A stretch of 64,000 nt of DNA from Streptococcus halotolerans (GCF_001598035.1 NZ_CP014835.1:1272501-1336500), one strand, 5' to 3'; counted from the first letter of the stretch, positions 30,111 to 42,608 are shown. Made by a program: numbers and translations. The notes: generated by a model not told the origin, from the sequence alone.

Positions 30111-30119
30111 TACAAACTC

Positions 30120-30476
30120 CTAGTTTTCATATTTATCAAAAATCTCTTGTGGTGTCTTTCCTTTAGCAATCCAGTCCACCAACTTATCCAAACGACGGAT
30201 TTCTTGCATCAAGGGTTCTTCAATTGTCTCAATCCGAACGCCACAAATATTACCAGTGATATTGGTCCGATTAGGATTGTAAGAAGGCGCATTTTGGAAA
30301 AATTCGCCATAAGTCAGGTCACTGCCCAACAAGTCATCCAGTTGCTCAACTGAATAGCCAGTTAGCCAAGAGGTTACTTTAGCCACATCAACTTTGGTCT
30401 GACCTTTGCGTTCCACTTTTGCTACCAGCGCCCCATAGACACTGGTAAAAGTCATCTCATAAATACTCTTTCGCAT
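30120..30476 (-). CDS. DUF2200 family protein
   Basis: 118 residues with family blocks ERKGQTKVDVAKVTSWLTGY, APSYNPNRTNITGNICGVRI and EPLMQEIRRLDKLVDWIAKGK. Small cytoplasmic protein of unknown biochemical role; the family is widespread in bacteria. GAGAGGA precedes the ATG. First gene of a two-gene unit with the DUF4649-like gene. Confidence 0.85.
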   Translation of the reverse strand: MRKSIYEMTFTSVYGALVAKVERKGQTKVDVAKVTSWLTGYSVEQLDDLLGSDLTYGEFFQNAPSYNPNRTNITGNICGVRIETIEEPLMQEIRRLDKLVDWIAKGKTPQEIFDKYEN

Positions 30477-30757
30477 AAAATCCTCTCATCAATCCAAATT
30501 GTCATTCAAACTTTCAGCCATCATTCATTTAATCCAGTTAGTCCTGTTTTCTGTATAAGTTCCAAAAAAGAAGCTAAGGACTGCCTTTATATCGACATCA
30601 TTATTGCTTTAGAAATGGTGTTAGCGTAACTATAACACATACCTACCCTCAGTTCGAGATAAAAGCCCTGACTCTCTGGAGACAGCTGTTGCCATAGTCA
30701 CTGGTTTGATCAATAACGTATTAGGCATATCCATTAAGACAACCGTAGACTGGCTCG

Positions 30758-30955
30758 TCAAGGATTTGTTAAAGCTTCTTCTGTGACATGGATGAGCGCT
30801 TTGGTAGAGATACAGCCGCTGTTAATGTAGGTTTCTCCGAAACTTGCTATCTTACGCAATCAAAGCGGTCTTTGTGATCGCAACTTACTGCCTTATCATT
30901 TGATCTTTTACTAGTCCACCAACGGTAAAATCATATGCCAATCCATTCTTTCTGC
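30758..30955 (-). pseudogene. decayed pyridine nucleotide-disulfide oxidoreductase
   Basis: Pieces in different minus-strand frames line up with the start of an FAD/NAD(P) oxidoreductase: MDWHMILPLV (near 30950), then TKTALIA-stop-DSKF (near 30860), then GETYINSGCISTKALIH (ending about 30790) and VTEEALTNP before a stop at 30758. The redox motif of intact relatives is GGTCINxGCIPTKTLIH. Stops and frameshifts make it non-functional. Further 3' sequence is not recognisable. The rest of the 30477-31316 gap shows no gene. Confidence 0.6.
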
Positions 30956-31316
30956 TTTTAGGTCACTTGATACTTTAAGCATAACACTTTGGAAAAGACT
31001 TGTCATCTGATGGCTAGTCAGGTCAAAGAAGACATCTATCTTGGGTATCCTTTTTAGGTTTATAGTGATATTTTGAAAAAATGCTCCCAAAGATCGCCAA
31101 ATCAATGTTTTGACACAGCTATCTCATTGACAAGTCAGTTCCACACCGTCATTATGTTAACGCCTAGAGGAATGTCCTAAGCGCTGTACCTTTTATAATG
31201 TTGGTAGTTTACCTTACTTTAGGCTGCCAGTAGTCTTGTAAAAAGGATGGTTGGCTGACGAATAATCGAAATAATCACTTTTCTCTTATAGAATTCGCCA
31301 AATTTTGTTAAAATTT

Positions 31317-31325
31317 TGTTATAAT
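31317..31325 (+). promoter_or_regulatory. extended -10 promoter of the DUF1846 gene
   Basis: TGTTATAAT, perfect extended -10, 32 nt before the ATG; poor -35. The ATG has its own Shine-Dalgarno (GAGAAAGG). Confidence 0.7.
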
Positions 31326-31357
31326 GATTTCTTTAAAAAGAGAAAGGTCAGGGACAC

Positions 31358-32842
31358 ATGACAAAACAAGCTTTTGATTCAGAGAAATATTTGAATTTGC
31401 AACGCGATCATATCATCGAGCGTATTAACCAGTTTGATGGCAAGCTGTATTTAGAATTCGGTGGTAAAATGTTGGAAGATTTCCATGCTGCCCGAGTTCT
31501 ACCTGGATACGAACCTGATAATAAAATCAAACTTCTTCAGGAACTCAAAGATCAGGTTGAGATTGTTATCGCCATTAACGCCAACAACATTGAACATTCA
31601 AAAGCGCGTGGTGATTTGGGCATTTCTTACGACCAGGAGGTCTTTCGTCTAATTGATAAATTCAAAGACCTTAACATCTATGTTGGTTCTGTTGTCGTAA
31701 CTCAGTATACTGGTCAAGCGGCTGCAGATGCCTTTCGTAAAGAACTGGAAAAACACGATATTGCTTCCTATTTACATTACCCAATCAAGGGCTATCCAAC
31801 TGACATGGACCACATCATCTCACCAGAAGGAATGGGGAAAAATGACTACATCAAAACAAGCCGCAATCTTGTTGTCGTAACAGCACCTGGTCCTGGTTCA
31901 GGTAAATTAGCAACCTGTATGTCAAACCTATACCACGATCAAGTCAACGGTATCACATCTGGTTATGCGAAGTTTGAAACCTTCCCTGTATGGAATCTCC
32001 CGCTCCATCATCCTGTCAACTTGGCTTACGAAGCAGCCACTGCCGACCTAGATGATGTTAATATGATTGACCCTTTCCACTTGGAAACTTATGGTAAAAC
32101 AACGGTTAACTACAACCGCGACATCGAGATTTTCCCAGTCCTCAAGCGTATGCTAGAACGTATCTTAGGTGAATCGCCTTACGCTTCACCTACCGATATG
32201 GGGGTTAACATGGTGGGCTTCTCTATCATTGATGAAGAGGCTGCTATCGAAGCTTCTAAACAGGAAATCATCCGCCGTTATTACCAAACTGTGGTTGAGG
32301 CTAAGGCTGAGCGCGTCCCATCAACAGCTGTTCAAAAGATTGAATTGCTCATGAACGACATCAATGTCAGCCCAGCTGATCGGAAAGTCGCCGTAGTTGC
32401 TAAAGAAAAAGCGGAGCAGACTGGTGATGCTGCACTAGCTTTGGCATTGCCGACCGGTGATATCGTGACGGGTAAGACTTCTGAACTTTTTGGGCCATCA
32501 GCAGCTGTTATCATCAATGCTATCAAGACACTAGCTGGCATTGATAAAGCGACCCACCTCATCGGTGCAGACTACGTCAAACCAATCCAAGATCTCAAGA
32601 TTGACCATCTTGGTAGCAAGAATCCTCGACTTCATTCTAGTGAAATCCTCATCGCCCTAGCCATCACAGCAATGGAAAATGGCGATGCTAAAAAAGCGAT
32701 GGAACAATTGGGCAATCTCAAAGGTAGTGAAGTGCATTCAACAGTGATCCTACCAGAAGAAGATAAAAATGTTTTCCGCAAGCTAGGTGCCCATGTGACC
32801 TTTGATCCCGTTTATTCCAAAAAAACACTTTATCGTAAATAA
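31358..32842 (+). CDS. DUF1846 domain-containing protein
   Basis: 494 residues, the normal length of this family, starting [19 protein letters not shown]. Contains a nucleotide-binding-like [20 protein letters not shown] segment (near residue 176-195). Structures of family members are known but the function is not established. GAGAAAGG precedes the ATG. It stands alone between a promoter and a strong terminator. Confidence 0.9.
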   Translation: MTKQAFDSEKYLNLQRDHIIERINQFDGKLYLEFGGKMLEDFHAARVLPGYEPDNKIKLLQELKDQVEIVIAINANNIEHSKARGDLGISYDQEVFRLIDKFKDLNIYVGSVVVTQYTGQAAADAFRKELEKHDIASYLHYPIKGYPTDMDHIISPEGMGKNDYIKTSRNLVVVTAPGPGSGKLATCMSNLYHDQVNGITSGYAKFETFPVWNLPLHHPVNLAYEAATADLDDVNMIDPFHLETYGKTTVNYNRDIEIFPVLKRMLERILGESPYASPTDMGVNMVGFSIIDEEAAIEASKQEIIRRYYQTVVEAKAERVPSTAVQKIELLMNDINVSPADRKVAVVAKEKAEQTGDAALALALPTGDIVTGKTSELFGPSAAVIINAIKTLAGIDKATHLIGADYVKPIQDLKIDHLGSKNPRLHSSEILIALAITAMENGDAKKAMEQLGNLKGSEVHSTVILPEEDKNVFRKLGAHVTFDPVYSKKTLYRK

Positions 32843-32843
32843 T

Positions 32844-32882
32844 AAAAATACTTCTCGCAGCTTATCTGCAAGAAGTATTTTT
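32844..32882 (+). terminator. Rho-independent terminator of the DUF1846 gene
   Basis: AAAAATACTTCT-C-GCAG pairs with CTGC-A-AGAAGTATTTTT; 16 paired positions with one mismatch. Confidence 0.92.
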
Positions 32883-32883
32883 A

Positions 32884-33266
32884 ATAATCTTTAGCTAATC
32901 CTTCAATAACATGAGGTTTAAAAAGCTAGGCTAACATTTTATAGTAGCATGGAATGCAACCATTATCTTTACAGTAAGCTTATCTCTTCCTCTCAACTCT
33001 CTGAGTAAAAGAAAACAAACACGCGCTCACATCAAAAACACCACAGAAAAGTATTGCCAAATAGCCATACTTTTATTGAGGCACTTTTGTCCTATTCTTG
33101 TTTCAGTTGACTATACTAACTGTAAATTCAGGGGAGATTTCAGCTACCTTAATATCACAATCCTAGTTTTGCTCTTGAGTAACATCATAAAAACCACTTA
33201 AGATAGGATGACTGCTTACTTCTGTGATAGGAGAGAAATATTAAACCTTCATTTCTCTTTCAGAAC
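32884..33266. other. gene-free interval, possible coding debris
   Basis: About 380 bp between the convergent ends of the DUF1846 gene and mutS2. A minus-strand piece (DCDIKVAEISPEFTVSI, near 33105-33165) reads like protein but is bounded by stops; I cannot name it. No clear mutS2 terminator is seen. Confidence 0.3.
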
Positions 33267-35606
33267 TTATCCTAAATTAGCAATAGTGCAACCAGACCCG
33301 CCAGCATTTTGTGGAGCATAGCCAAAGCTCTTGACGTGTTTATTCTGGCGAAGGTATTTGGTAACAGCTTCACGAATAACTCCTGTTCCGATACCATGAA
33401 TAATATCAACCTGTGCCATGTTATTGAGCAGGGCTTGGTCAATAAAGTCATCCAATTCTTGCATAGCTTCCTCATATCGCTTACCACGAAGGTCCAGGCG
33501 AGCGCGTGGTCCACCGCCAGAGGTCTTAGCTTTTTTGACGACCGACACTTGTTTTTTCTTAGGTTTTTGCGCTTCCTCTTGAACTTTAACCAAGTTAAAT
33601 TCATCCTCTTTGAGGGTCATCTTGATTAAACCAACTTGAGCTTCCCAGGTCTTATCCTTAATCTGACGTATCAAGGTTCCACGTTGACCGTAGGCTGTCA
33701 CTACAATATCATCACCAACACGTGGAGCCCTGAGCTTTTTGGCTTTTTTTAAGACCTTGTTTTTAGATAAATCAACTTGAGGCGCTAATTTTTTTAAGTT
33801 AGACTTAGCTTCAATGATTTCGTGCGGTTTTAACTCAGCTTTGGCATGAAGATTTTTTAGAATCTCTTCACTTTCTTGGAGAGCTAAATCGACTAATTCA
33901 CGCGCCTCTTGATGAGCTTTTTCCACTTCACGATCACGCTCGTGCGAGAAATCGTTGTAGAGTTTTTTTACCGCTCGGTTAAACTTGAGGTTTTCTTGCT
34001 CGACTTCTTTGATACGATCCAGACGTTTTCTAGCTTCAAGTGTTTGAGCTTCCAACTTGGCGATGATGCGATTGACATCGCCATCAGTATCTGTCATGTT
34101 TTCGGCATCAGAAACAATCACTTCTGACAAACCAAGCCTGCGGGCAATTTCAAAGGCGTTGGATCGCCCAGGAACCCCCTGCATGAAGCGGTAGGTTGGA
34201 CTAAGCGTGACTGTATCGAACTCCATACTGGCATTTTCCACAAACTCAGTCTCAATCCCGTAGGCCTTGAGTTCTGGATAATGCGTCGTGGCCATGGTCT
34301 TGATCTGGCTGAGACGCAGATGCTCTAAAATGGCCATGGCAAGACTTGCCCCCTCTTGAGGGTCAGTCCCCGCTCCCAATTCATCAAAAAGTACTAGAGA
34401 ATCCGGGTCTGCCATTTCCAAAATGTCCACGATGTGGGTCATGTGACTTGAGAAAGTTGATAGGCTTTGCTCAATAGACTGCTCGTCACCAATATCTGCG
34501 AAAATCTGACTAAAAATCGTTACTTTTGAGCCCTTATCAGCCATGATGGGCAAACCAGACTGGGCCATCAATTGCGCTAAACCAAGCGTTTTTAACATGA
34601 TAGTTTTACCACCAGTATTAGGACCCGTGATAACAATGGCCGTCAACTCTCTGTTAAAACGTAAATCATTGGCAACTGGATTTTCAAGAAGAGGATGAAA
34701 GACATTGATCAAATGGATACTCTTGTCACTTGATATGTCAGGAACATTTGCTTTTTTTTCACGCATGAAAAGATACTTAGCACGAACAAAATCCAAATGA
34801 CCTAAAATCCACGCATTATTCCTAATGGCGTCCGTATGTGGACGTAACATTTCTGACAATTCATGAAGAATCTTAGCCATTTCATGGCGTTCATCGGCTT
34901 GTAATTGGGTAATGGCTTCGTTAATAGCCACCACAGCACGTGGCTCAATATAGACCGTATTCCCTGAACTTGAAATATCGTGGACTACACCTGAAATGCG
35001 GTTACGATGGGTATTTTTGACAGGAAGAACGCTACGTCCATTACGACTGGCAATCAGATTCTCGGCTAAATAATCGGCTTGTTTTTTCAAGACATCTTGT
35101 AATACTTGACGTACCTGTGCTTCACTTGCGGTAATCTGACGACGAATTTTTTCCAGATTTGGACTGGCAAAATTTTCCAAAAAACCGCCATCATTTACCG
35201 ACTGCAAGCTACCTTGTAATTGGGGGAATCCTACTAGGTTTTCAAAAAGACGTTTGAGAGCAAAAAGCTCTATATTTTCCAAATCCTGATAAAAACGTCT
35301 CATGTCTGCTGTGACAGCTAATACCTTTTTGATGGCAATCAGTTCTGGAATATTGAGATCAGCATCCAATTCCAGGCGACGAATGCTTTCTGAAATAGAC
35401 GTCAAACCACCCAAGGCAAAGCCATGATTTTCGACAAAAATAGAAGCCATTTCTCCGATTTCAATAAATTGTTCTTTAATCTTGTCAACCTTAAAAAGTG
35501 GAACCAAGTTTTGTAATTCAGCTAGTCCCTGTTCGGTTTGAAGGTAAGGGACAAATAAATCCCTCACTTTTTCAAATTCTAACTGTTCTAAAATTCTAGT
35601 ATTCAT
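33267..35606 (-). CDS. mutS2: endonuclease MutS2
   Basis: 779 residues. MutS-type ATPase core with Walker A GPNTGGKT (near residue 330), Walker [14 protein letters not shown] and the [11 protein letters not shown] segment; then a long coiled coil and a C-terminal Smr nuclease domain with LDLRG and HGIGTG motifs. Known roles: suppression of recombination and, in Bacillus, ribosome-collision rescue. No Shine-Dalgarno precedes the ATG; TGCTATAAT (35614-35622) ends 7 nt before it, predicting a leaderless or nearly leaderless mRNA. Confidence 0.95.
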   Translation of the reverse strand: MNTRILEQLEFEKVRDLFVPYLQTEQGLAELQNLVPLFKVDKIKEQFIEIGEMASIFVENHGFALGGLTSISESIRRLELDADLNIPELIAIKKVLAVTADMRRFYQDLENIELFALKRLFENLVGFPQLQGSLQSVNDGGFLENFASPNLEKIRRQITASEAQVRQVLQDVLKKQADYLAENLIASRNGRSVLPVKNTHRNRISGVVHDISSSGNTVYIEPRAVVAINEAITQLQADERHEMAKILHELSEMLRPHTDAIRNNAWILGHLDFVRAKYLFMREKKANVPDISSDKSIHLINVFHPLLENPVANDLRFNRELTAIVITGPNTGGKTIMLKTLGLAQLMAQSGLPIMADKGSKVTIFSQIFADIGDEQSIEQSLSTFSSHMTHIVDILEMADPDSLVLFDELGAGTDPQEGASLAMAILEHLRLSQIKTMATTHYPELKAYGIETEFVENASMEFDTVTLSPTYRFMQGVPGRSNAFEIARRLGLSEVIVSDAENMTDTDGDVNRIIAKLEAQTLEARKRLDRIKEVEQENLKFNRAVKKLYNDFSHERDREVEKAHQEARELVDLALQESEEILKNLHAKAELKPHEIIEAKSNLKKLAPQVDLSKNKVLKKAKKLRAPRVGDDIVVTAYGQRGTLIRQIKDKTWEAQVGLIKMTLKEDEFNLVKVQEEAQKPKKKQVSVVKKAKTSGGGPRARLDLRGKRYEEAMQELDDFIDQALLNNMAQVDIIHGIGTGVIREAVTKYLRQNKHVKSFGYAPQNAGGSGCTIANLG

Positions 35607-35613
35607 AGGCTAT

Positions 35614-35622
35614 ATTATAGCA
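35614..35622 (-). promoter_or_regulatory. extended -10 box of mutS2
   Basis: TGCTATAAT on the minus strand, 7 nt from the mutS2 ATG. Divergent from the zapA promoter 70 bp away. Confidence 0.7.
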
Positions 35623-35691
35623 CAAATCTAGTCTCACATGACTGAGAAAACCACTAAACAAAAGCTAAAGGTGTCCCTAATAAGGCCTTTA

Positions 35692-35700
35692 TGCTATAAT
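35692..35700 (+). promoter_or_regulatory. extended -10 promoter of zapA-cvpA
   Basis: TGCTATAAT, the same box as for mutS2, on the plus strand. Here a proper ribosome site (GAGAGG) follows before the zapA ATG. Confidence 0.7.
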
Positions 35701-35717
35701 ATTTGAGAGGTATTTTC

Positions 35718-36026
35718 ATGACAAAAAAGAATCGCTATAAATTTGTTTTTGGGGATCGCCCCTTAACGTTAACAACTGACAAGGATAATCTCTTTATGGA
35801 AGAAGTGGAACGTGTTGCCAAAGAAAAATATGAGGCTATTCGTGAAAAAGTTCCTGAAGCAGACAATGAAACCTTGGCAATCTTATTGGCCATTAACGTC
35901 CTATCAACTCAACTCAGCCGTGAAATCGCTATTGAAGATATGGAGCAGGAATTAGCTGAGTTGAGGGCACGTTTTCTGGATGACAAGACGGCTGAAAGTA
36001 CTGACGAAGCCGAGGTTGACCTATGA
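35718..36026 (+). CDS. zapA: cell division protein ZapA
   Basis: 102 residues. N-terminal globular part (RYKFVFGDRPLTLTTDKDNLFMEEVERVA) and a C-terminal coiled coil (about 60-95). ZapA bundles FtsZ filaments at mid-cell. The chosen ATG at 35718 follows GAGAGG; a TTG at 35703 would come before that site. The last codons overlap cvpA (ATGA), giving translational coupling; next to mutS2 as in many Firmicutes. Confidence 0.9.
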   Translation: MTKKNRYKFVFGDRPLTLTTDKDNLFMEEVERVAKEKYEAIREKVPEADNETLAILLAINVLSTQLSREIAIEDMEQELAELRARFLDDKTAESTDEAEVDL

Positions 36027-36571
36027 TTACACTCTTGCTCTTTATTATTCTGGCTTGGAGTTTCTACATTGGCTTTTCAAGGGGCCTATTTCTGCAGGTT
36101 TTTTATACTATTGGGAGCCTAGTAGCTTTGGCTATTGCTAAAGCCTACTATCAGCCACTAGCTAAAATTCTCTATATCTGGGTCCCTTACGCCAATCCGA
36201 CCGAAGGAGCTCACATCCATTTCTTTAAAGAAGTTGATCTTTTCTCGCATGAGTTAGTTTTCTACGCTGGCGTAGCCTTTCTCGCTGTTTATACCCTTGC
36301 TTATGCTGCTATTCGATTGTTAGGCGTGCTCCTTCATCTAGCACCACTCGATCGTTTTGATACTAAAGTCAATAATATCATAGCTGGTCTACTATCTTGT
36401 CTTGTTGTTGGCTTTACCCTTAGCATGGGATTTACGATTTTAGCTACTATTCCTTTTGATCAAATCCAGCAAACCTTATCAAGAAATGGCTTGATTCGTT
36501 TCTTCATCGAAGACTTTCCATTATTTTCTTCTTATTTAGAAAATCTTTGGATAACTCAGATTATTCAATAG
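36023..36571 (+). CDS. cvpA: CvpA family membrane protein
   Basis: 182 residues with four predicted membrane helices, the first being ITLLLFIILAWSFYIGFSRG. CvpA relatives affect colicin V production in E. coli and envelope stress tolerance elsewhere; the exact activity is unknown. Overlaps zapA by 4 bp. Confidence 0.88.
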   Translation: MITLLLFIILAWSFYIGFSRGLFLQVFYTIGSLVALAIAKAYYQPLAKILYIWVPYANPTEGAHIHFFKEVDLFSHELVFYAGVAFLAVYTLAYAAIRLLGVLLHLAPLDRFDTKVNNIIAGLLSCLVVGFTLSMGFTILATIPFDQIQQTLSRNGLIRFFIEDFPLFSSYLENLWITQIIQ

Positions 36572-36668
36572 TCAGGGAAGAATACTAGTGACCATTAGAG
36601 AGTGCATTCAGTCAATACAACCTATCTCACAAAATGAGACGGAGAATTTAGTAACTGGGGTATTTTAA

Positions 36669-36865
36669 GGCTCTTTGACAAGTGTAATGAATGACTGACA
36701 ATGATATAAGAGAGAATCTGATTGGTTCTTTCTTTTTTTGTATTGAGATTTTGGTTTTAACTGACTGGCATATTGAAAGCCAGAACTTTAGTTCCATATC
36801 GCTTTGATGCGTTTATTAATGCCTTCTAACTTGGCAGTAGGTGATGAGTATTGCCTCTTAGGAAT
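36669..36865 (-). mobile_element. ISL3-family transposase relic with terminal repeat
   Basis: The minus strand near 36865-36790 encodes YSSPTAKLEGINKRIKAI, then a stop, then SSGFQYASQLKPKSQ, matching the C-terminal pattern of ISL3 transposases (catalytic Glu in xLEGxNxxIK, then GFRNF). The sequence runs into GGCTCTTTG (36669-36677), the same end as the relic at 5890. Only about 200 bp remain. The rest of 36572-37020 has no gene. Confidence 0.6.
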
Positions 36866-37025
36866 GGAATAAAACAATAGCTTAAATTGCTATGATTTAC
36901 TCTGTCTATTGTCTATTGGTAAGGAGACTGCCTTCCTGAGACTTGTCTTCATATTTAAGATAACGGTGATTCTAATCCTAGAATAAGATGACTTACTCTT
37001 CCGAAATTCCTTTAAAGCGTTTTTA

Positions 37026-37034
37026 TGATATAAT
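37026..37034 (+). promoter_or_regulatory. extended -10 promoter of gpsA-galU
   Basis: TGATATAAT; the gpsA ATG lies about 100 nt further on, giving a long leader without an obvious structure. Confidence 0.65.
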
Positions 37035-37134
37035 GTTTAGGAATATATGCTAACTCTCATTTGAAAAGATCTTTAGGATTCTTATTGATCCTATGGAACT
37101 TAACTTTTCAATGGCTAAAAATCAAGGAGTGACT

Positions 37135-38154
37135 ATGACCAAACAAACAATTGCTGTCTTGGGTCCCGGTTCGTGGGGGACTGCCCTAGCACAGGTTCTA
37201 AATGATAATAATCACGACGTTCGTATTTGGGGAAATATCACTGATCAAATCGATGAAATAAACCAAAAACACACTAATACGCGCTATTTTAAAGACATCA
37301 CTCTAGATGAAAAAATCGTTGGTTACCACGATCTTTCTGATGCTCTTGATGGAGTAGATGCCATTCTCTTCGTTGTACCAACTAAGGTAACCCGTCTGGT
37401 TGCTAAACAAGTTGCTGACGTTTTAGATCATCCAGTTACTATCATGCACGCGTCAAAAGGCCTTGAACCAGGCACACATGAGCGATTATCGACCATTATT
37501 GAGGAAGAAATCCCAGCTAACTTACGTTCAGAAGTCGTTGTTGTCTCTGGCCCAAGTCACGCCGAAGAAACCATTGTTCGTGATATCACTCTCATCACGG
37601 CTGCTTCAAAAGATATAGAGGCCGCTAAGTATGTGCAAGAGCTCTTTAGCAACCATTACTTCCGTCTCTACACAAATACTGATGTGATCGGAGTTGAAAC
37701 AGCAGGTGCTCTTAAAAATATTATCGCCGTAGGTGCCGGTGCTCTTCATGGCCTTGGGTATGGTGATAATGCCAAAGCCGCTATTATCACTCGTGGATTA
37801 GCAGAAATTACACGACTCGGTGTTGCTATGGGAGCAAGTCCCCTTACTTATAGTGGACTGTCTGGCGTTGGAGACTTAATTGTGACAGGTACTTCTAGCC
37901 ACTCTCGCAACTGGCGCGCCGGTGATGCCCTAGGTCGCGGCGAAAAACTTGAAGACATTGAAAAAAATATGGGGATGGTTATCGAAGGGATTTCAACAAC
38001 AAAAGTTGCCTATGAAATCGCCCAAGAATTAGAGGTTTACATGCCTATCACTAGCGCTATCTATCGTGCTATTTATGAGGGAGCTGATATCAAAGAATCC
38101 ATCCTTGATATGATGTCAAATGAATTCCGCTCAGAAAACGAATGGTCTGACTAG
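37135..38154 (+). CDS. gpsA: NAD(P)H-dependent glycerol-3-phosphate dehydrogenase
   Basis: 339 residues. N-terminal Rossmann motif GPGSWG (10-15) and the C-terminal domain with [25 protein letters not shown]. Makes sn-glycerol-3-phosphate from dihydroxyacetone phosphate for phospholipid and lipoteichoic acid synthesis. Start at 37135 ([10 protein letters not shown]), after AAGGAGTGACT; the in-frame ATG at 37093 lacks a site. Cotranscribed with galU. Confidence 0.95.
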   Translation: MTKQTIAVLGPGSWGTALAQVLNDNNHDVRIWGNITDQIDEINQKHTNTRYFKDITLDEKIVGYHDLSDALDGVDAILFVVPTKVTRLVAKQVADVLDHPVTIMHASKGLEPGTHERLSTIIEEEIPANLRSEVVVVSGPSHAEETIVRDITLITAASKDIEAAKYVQELFSNHYFRLYTNTDVIGVETAGALKNIIAVGAGALHGLGYGDNAKAAIITRGLAEITRLGVAMGASPLTYSGLSGVGDLIVTGTSSHSRNWRAGDALGRGEKLEDIEKNMGMVIEGISTTKVAYEIAQELEVYMPITSAIYRAIYEGADIKESILDMMSNEFRSENEWSD

Positions 38155-38172
38155 ATACAGTAGAGGAAAATT

Positions 38173-39078
38173 ATGCATACAAAAGTTAGAAAAGCTGTCA
38201 TTCCAGCTGCAGGTCTTGGTACCCGATTTTTACCAGCTACTAAGGCTCTCGCGAAAGAAATGTTACCTATTGTTGATAAGCCAACTATTCAATTTATTGT
38301 TGAGGAAGCCCTCAAATCTGGTATTGAAGAAATTTTGGTTGTCACTGGTAAAGCCAAACGCTCCATTGAAGATCACTTCGATTCTAATTTCGAACTTGAA
38401 TACAATTTAGAGCAAAAAGGAAAAAATGACCTGTTGAAGTTAGTCAATGATACTACTGCTATCAACTTGCATTTTATTCGACAAAGTCATCCTCGTGGTC
38501 TCGGTGATGCTGTTCTTCAAGCTAAAGCTTTTGTGGGTAATGAACCTTTCGTTGTTATGCTTGGGGATGACCTTATGGATATTACAAATGATAAGACAGT
38601 TCCTTTAACGAGACAATTGATTAATGTTTTTGAAGAAACACATGCTTCTACTATTGCCGTTATGCCGGTTCCTCACGAGGAAGTTTCATCTTACGGTGTT
38701 ATTGCGCCACATAAAGAAGTTCGTAAAGGACTTTATAGCGTGGACACGTTTGTTGAAAAACCTGCTCCTGAAGAGGCACCGAGTGACTTAGCTATCATCG
38801 GGCGCTACCTTCTGACACCAGAGATTTTTGCCATTTTAGAAAAGCAAGCTCCTGGTGCTGGAAATGAAGTACAATTAACCGACGCTATCGATACCCTTAA
38901 CAAAACGCAACGCGTGTTTGCACATGAATTCACTGGAAACCGCTACGATGTTGGGGATAAATTTGGCTTTATGAAAACATCTATCGATTACGCTCTTAAA
39001 CATTCACAAGTCAAGGATGATCTAAAACAATACATCATCGACTTAGGCAAAAAATTAGACCATAAAAAAGAAAAATAA
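38173..39078 (+). CDS. galU: UTP-glucose-1-phosphate uridylyltransferase
   Basis: 301 residues. N-terminal nucleotidyltransferase motif [19 protein letters not shown] and the catalytic VEKP segment ([15 protein letters not shown]). Produces UDP-glucose for glycolipids and polysaccharides and for the Leloir pathway encoded at 54515-58168. AGAGGAAAATT precedes the ATG, 18 bp after gpsA, the usual streptococcal gpsA-galU pair. Confidence 0.96.
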   Translation: MHTKVRKAVIPAAGLGTRFLPATKALAKEMLPIVDKPTIQFIVEEALKSGIEEILVVTGKAKRSIEDHFDSNFELEYNLEQKGKNDLLKLVNDTTAINLHFIRQSHPRGLGDAVLQAKAFVGNEPFVVMLGDDLMDITNDKTVPLTRQLINVFEETHASTIAVMPVPHEEVSSYGVIAPHKEVRKGLYSVDTFVEKPAPEEAPSDLAIIGRYLLTPEIFAILEKQAPGAGNEVQLTDAIDTLNKTQRVFAHEFTGNRYDVGDKFGFMKTSIDYALKHSQVKDDLKQYIIDLGKKLDHKKEK

Positions 39079-39083
39079 ACTAA

Positions 39084-39125
39084 AACCCCGTTTATCTGTA
39101 TTGGATAAGCGGGGTTGTCTTGTCT
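39084..39125 (+). terminator. Rho-independent terminator of gpsA-galU
   Basis: AACCCCG-TTTATC pairs with GATAAG-CGGGGTT (39084-39116), followed by GTCTTGTCTTT. Confidence 0.88.
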
Positions 39126-39190
39126 TTCAGATCAAAACTACTAACATATAGTTATAAGTTATCAAATACGGTTGACCGTGAGCTACAGCT

Positions 39191-40672
<1,482 letters not shown>

Positions 40673-40706
40673 CTAGCTTGAAAAGCGAACTTTTGTTCGC
40701 TCTTCT

Positions 40707-42548
40707 TTATTTTTCAAGCATCATTAAGACATCATTGTTAGAAACGGTCATATTTTCATACGTTTGAATACGATTAAATGCAGAAGCATTTGCCACAACG
40801 ACCGGAGTTTCCATATTATATTTCTGTGAAAGATAGGGCAAATCAAATTCTAGCAAGAGATCACCTGCATTAACAACATCACCTTCATTCACTAAAGATT
40901 TAAAACCTTTACCATTCTCTTCGACAGTATTCATCCCAATATGAATCAACACTTCTACTCCAAGTTGATCACTAATAAGCCCAATTGCATGTTGTGTTTT
41001 AAAGACCAATGATACTTTCCCATCAAAAGGTGCATATAATTTTCCTTCACTAGGTAAAATAGCCAAACCAGTTCCCATTGCTCCACTTGCAAACACTTCA
41101 TCTTTTACTTGGTTGAGAGGTAAACTTTCTCCACTAAGAGGTGATAAGATATCTTCATAAACCACTTCTGTTACTGTTTCTTCTGCCTCATTTACATAAT
41201 CAACTGTATTATTTACCCCAAAAAAGTAGGATAGAATCGCTGCCATCAAGAATGAGATAGCAACACCGATGATCACAAAAATAAAACTATCTGCTTTATA
41301 AGTAATTAGTGTAAACAATCCCGGAGGAGCATAAACCATAGCTCCCGCATGAAAGAGTGATAAGAAGGCTGCTGCCACTGCTGATGAACCAAGAGCAATT
41401 GCAAATGGACGTTTATATTTCAAATTTACCCCATACATCGCAGGTTCTGTAATTCCTAAAAATGCTGTAAAGGCTGTTGAAAATGCAACTGATTTCTCAG
41501 ATTTATCTTTAAGCGCAAAACCAGTACCAAAGGCTGCACCAGATTGGGCAAAGTTTGCCGTCAAAGCACTTACGAGAAGAGTAGAAACACCTGTTTCGGC
41601 AATCTGTTGAATTTGCAGTGGCGCTAAAGCATAGTGCATACCTAACATTGTCAGTAGAGAACGAGTACCACCGAGTAGAGCTGCTGAGAAGATACCACCT
41701 ACATTGTAGAACCAATCAATCGCTTGGGCGATATAAGTCCCTGCGTAAGAACCAATTGGACCTAAGACTACTAGCTGAAGTGGAATCATGACTAATAGCA
41801 CCAACATAGAAGAAAAAAGAATTTTTAAAAAGTCTGGAACCAACTTATCAATTTTGTTATGAATCAGACTCAATACCCAGACAGACAAAATAATCGGGAT
41901 AACAGTTGATTTGTAATTCACAAATAAGAATGGGAGCCCCAATACTGTCAAAGCGGTTGGTCCACCTTCAGCAATCTTTACTGCACCTTCCATAATAGTT
42001 GGATACATATAAGCTGCTGCAAGGGCCAGCGCCATATACTCACTTACCTTAAACTTCCTAGCTGCACTGACTGCTAAGAAGAATGGGAAGAAATAAAATA
42101 TGAGATCTCCCATCATAGAAAGCAAGACAGTCAGATTGTCAGTTGCTTCCAAAATGTGTAAATTAGTAAGTAAAGAAACAATTGCTTTAAACATACCGCA
42201 ACCTACCAAAACTGGTAGGGTTGGTGAAAATACTCCTGCAATCGTTTCGATAATGGCTGAGATGCTGAATGACGCTTTCTTTTTACTTTCAGTAGTTTCT
42301 GTTACGCTGACTAAATTCGTTACCTCGTTATAAATCGCTTGTACTTTAGCTCCAATCACTACTTGTAGTTGTCCATTTGAAAACTGAGCAGTCAGTACAC
42401 CAGATAATTTTTTTAGAGCTTCCACATCTGCTTTACTATCATCTTTCAAGTTGAAACGAAGACGTGTTGCACAGTGGGTAACTGTCTCAATATTTTTGTC
42501 ACCATCGACCAGATTAATGATATTCTTAGCCAAGTCCTTATTTTCCAT
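40707..42548 (-). CDS. bglP: beta-glucoside PTS transporter, EIIBCA
   Basis: 613 residues, three fused domains: EIIB with phosphorylated C26 (THCATRLRF), membrane EIIC (about 105-450) and C-terminal EIIA with H536 (VLIHIGMNTV). Imports and phosphorylates aryl- or alkyl-beta-glucosides such as salicin or arbutin. Transcribed from the consensus promoter at 42580-42608. No LicT-type RAT sequence or terminator hairpin lies in its short leader, so control probably goes through the divergent AraC-type gene. Confidence 0.94.
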   Translation of the reverse strand: MENKDLAKNIINLVDGDKNIETVTHCATRLRFNLKDDSKADVEALKKLSGVLTAQFSNGQLQVVIGAKVQAIYNEVTNLVSVTETTESKKKASFSISAIIETIAGVFSPTLPVLVGCGMFKAIVSLLTNLHILEATDNLTVLLSMMGDLIFYFFPFFLAVSAARKFKVSEYMALALAAAYMYPTIMEGAVKIAEGGPTALTVLGLPFLFVNYKSTVIPIILSVWVLSLIHNKIDKLVPDFLKILFSSMLVLLVMIPLQLVVLGPIGSYAGTYIAQAIDWFYNVGGIFSAALLGGTRSLLTMLGMHYALAPLQIQQIAETGVSTLLVSALTANFAQSGAAFGTGFALKDKSEKSVAFSTAFTAFLGITEPAMYGVNLKYKRPFAIALGSSAVAAAFLSLFHAGAMVYAPPGLFTLITYKADSFIFVIIGVAISFLMAAILSYFFGVNNTVDYVNEAEETVTEVVYEDILSPLSGESLPLNQVKDEVFASGAMGTGLAILPSEGKLYAPFDGKVSLVFKTQHAIGLISDQLGVEVLIHIGMNTVEENGKGFKSLVNEGDVVNAGDLLLEFDLPYLSQKYNMETPVVVANASAFNRIQTYENMTVSNNDVLMMLEK

Positions 42549-42579
42549 GACTTTCTCCTTGGTTATATTTTATAAACCT

Positions 42580-42608
42580 ATTATAGGTAAACGACTTTTC
42601 ATTATCAA
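42580..42608 (-). promoter_or_regulatory. promoter of bglP-bglA
   Basis: TTGATA (42603-42608), 17-nt spacer, TATAAT (42580-42585) on the minus strand. TATCAA occurs at 42603 and again at 42631, possible regulator half-sites in this 109-bp divergent region. Confidence 0.85.

Noticed and set aside
30911..31105. A 64-codon open frame on the minus strand
   Set aside because: It overlaps the start of the decayed oxidoreductase; only MDWHMILPLV is like the family, so I treat it as part of a pseudogene.
42549..42579. RAT/antiterminator site before bglP
   Set aside because: The leader is too short and contains no hairpin.
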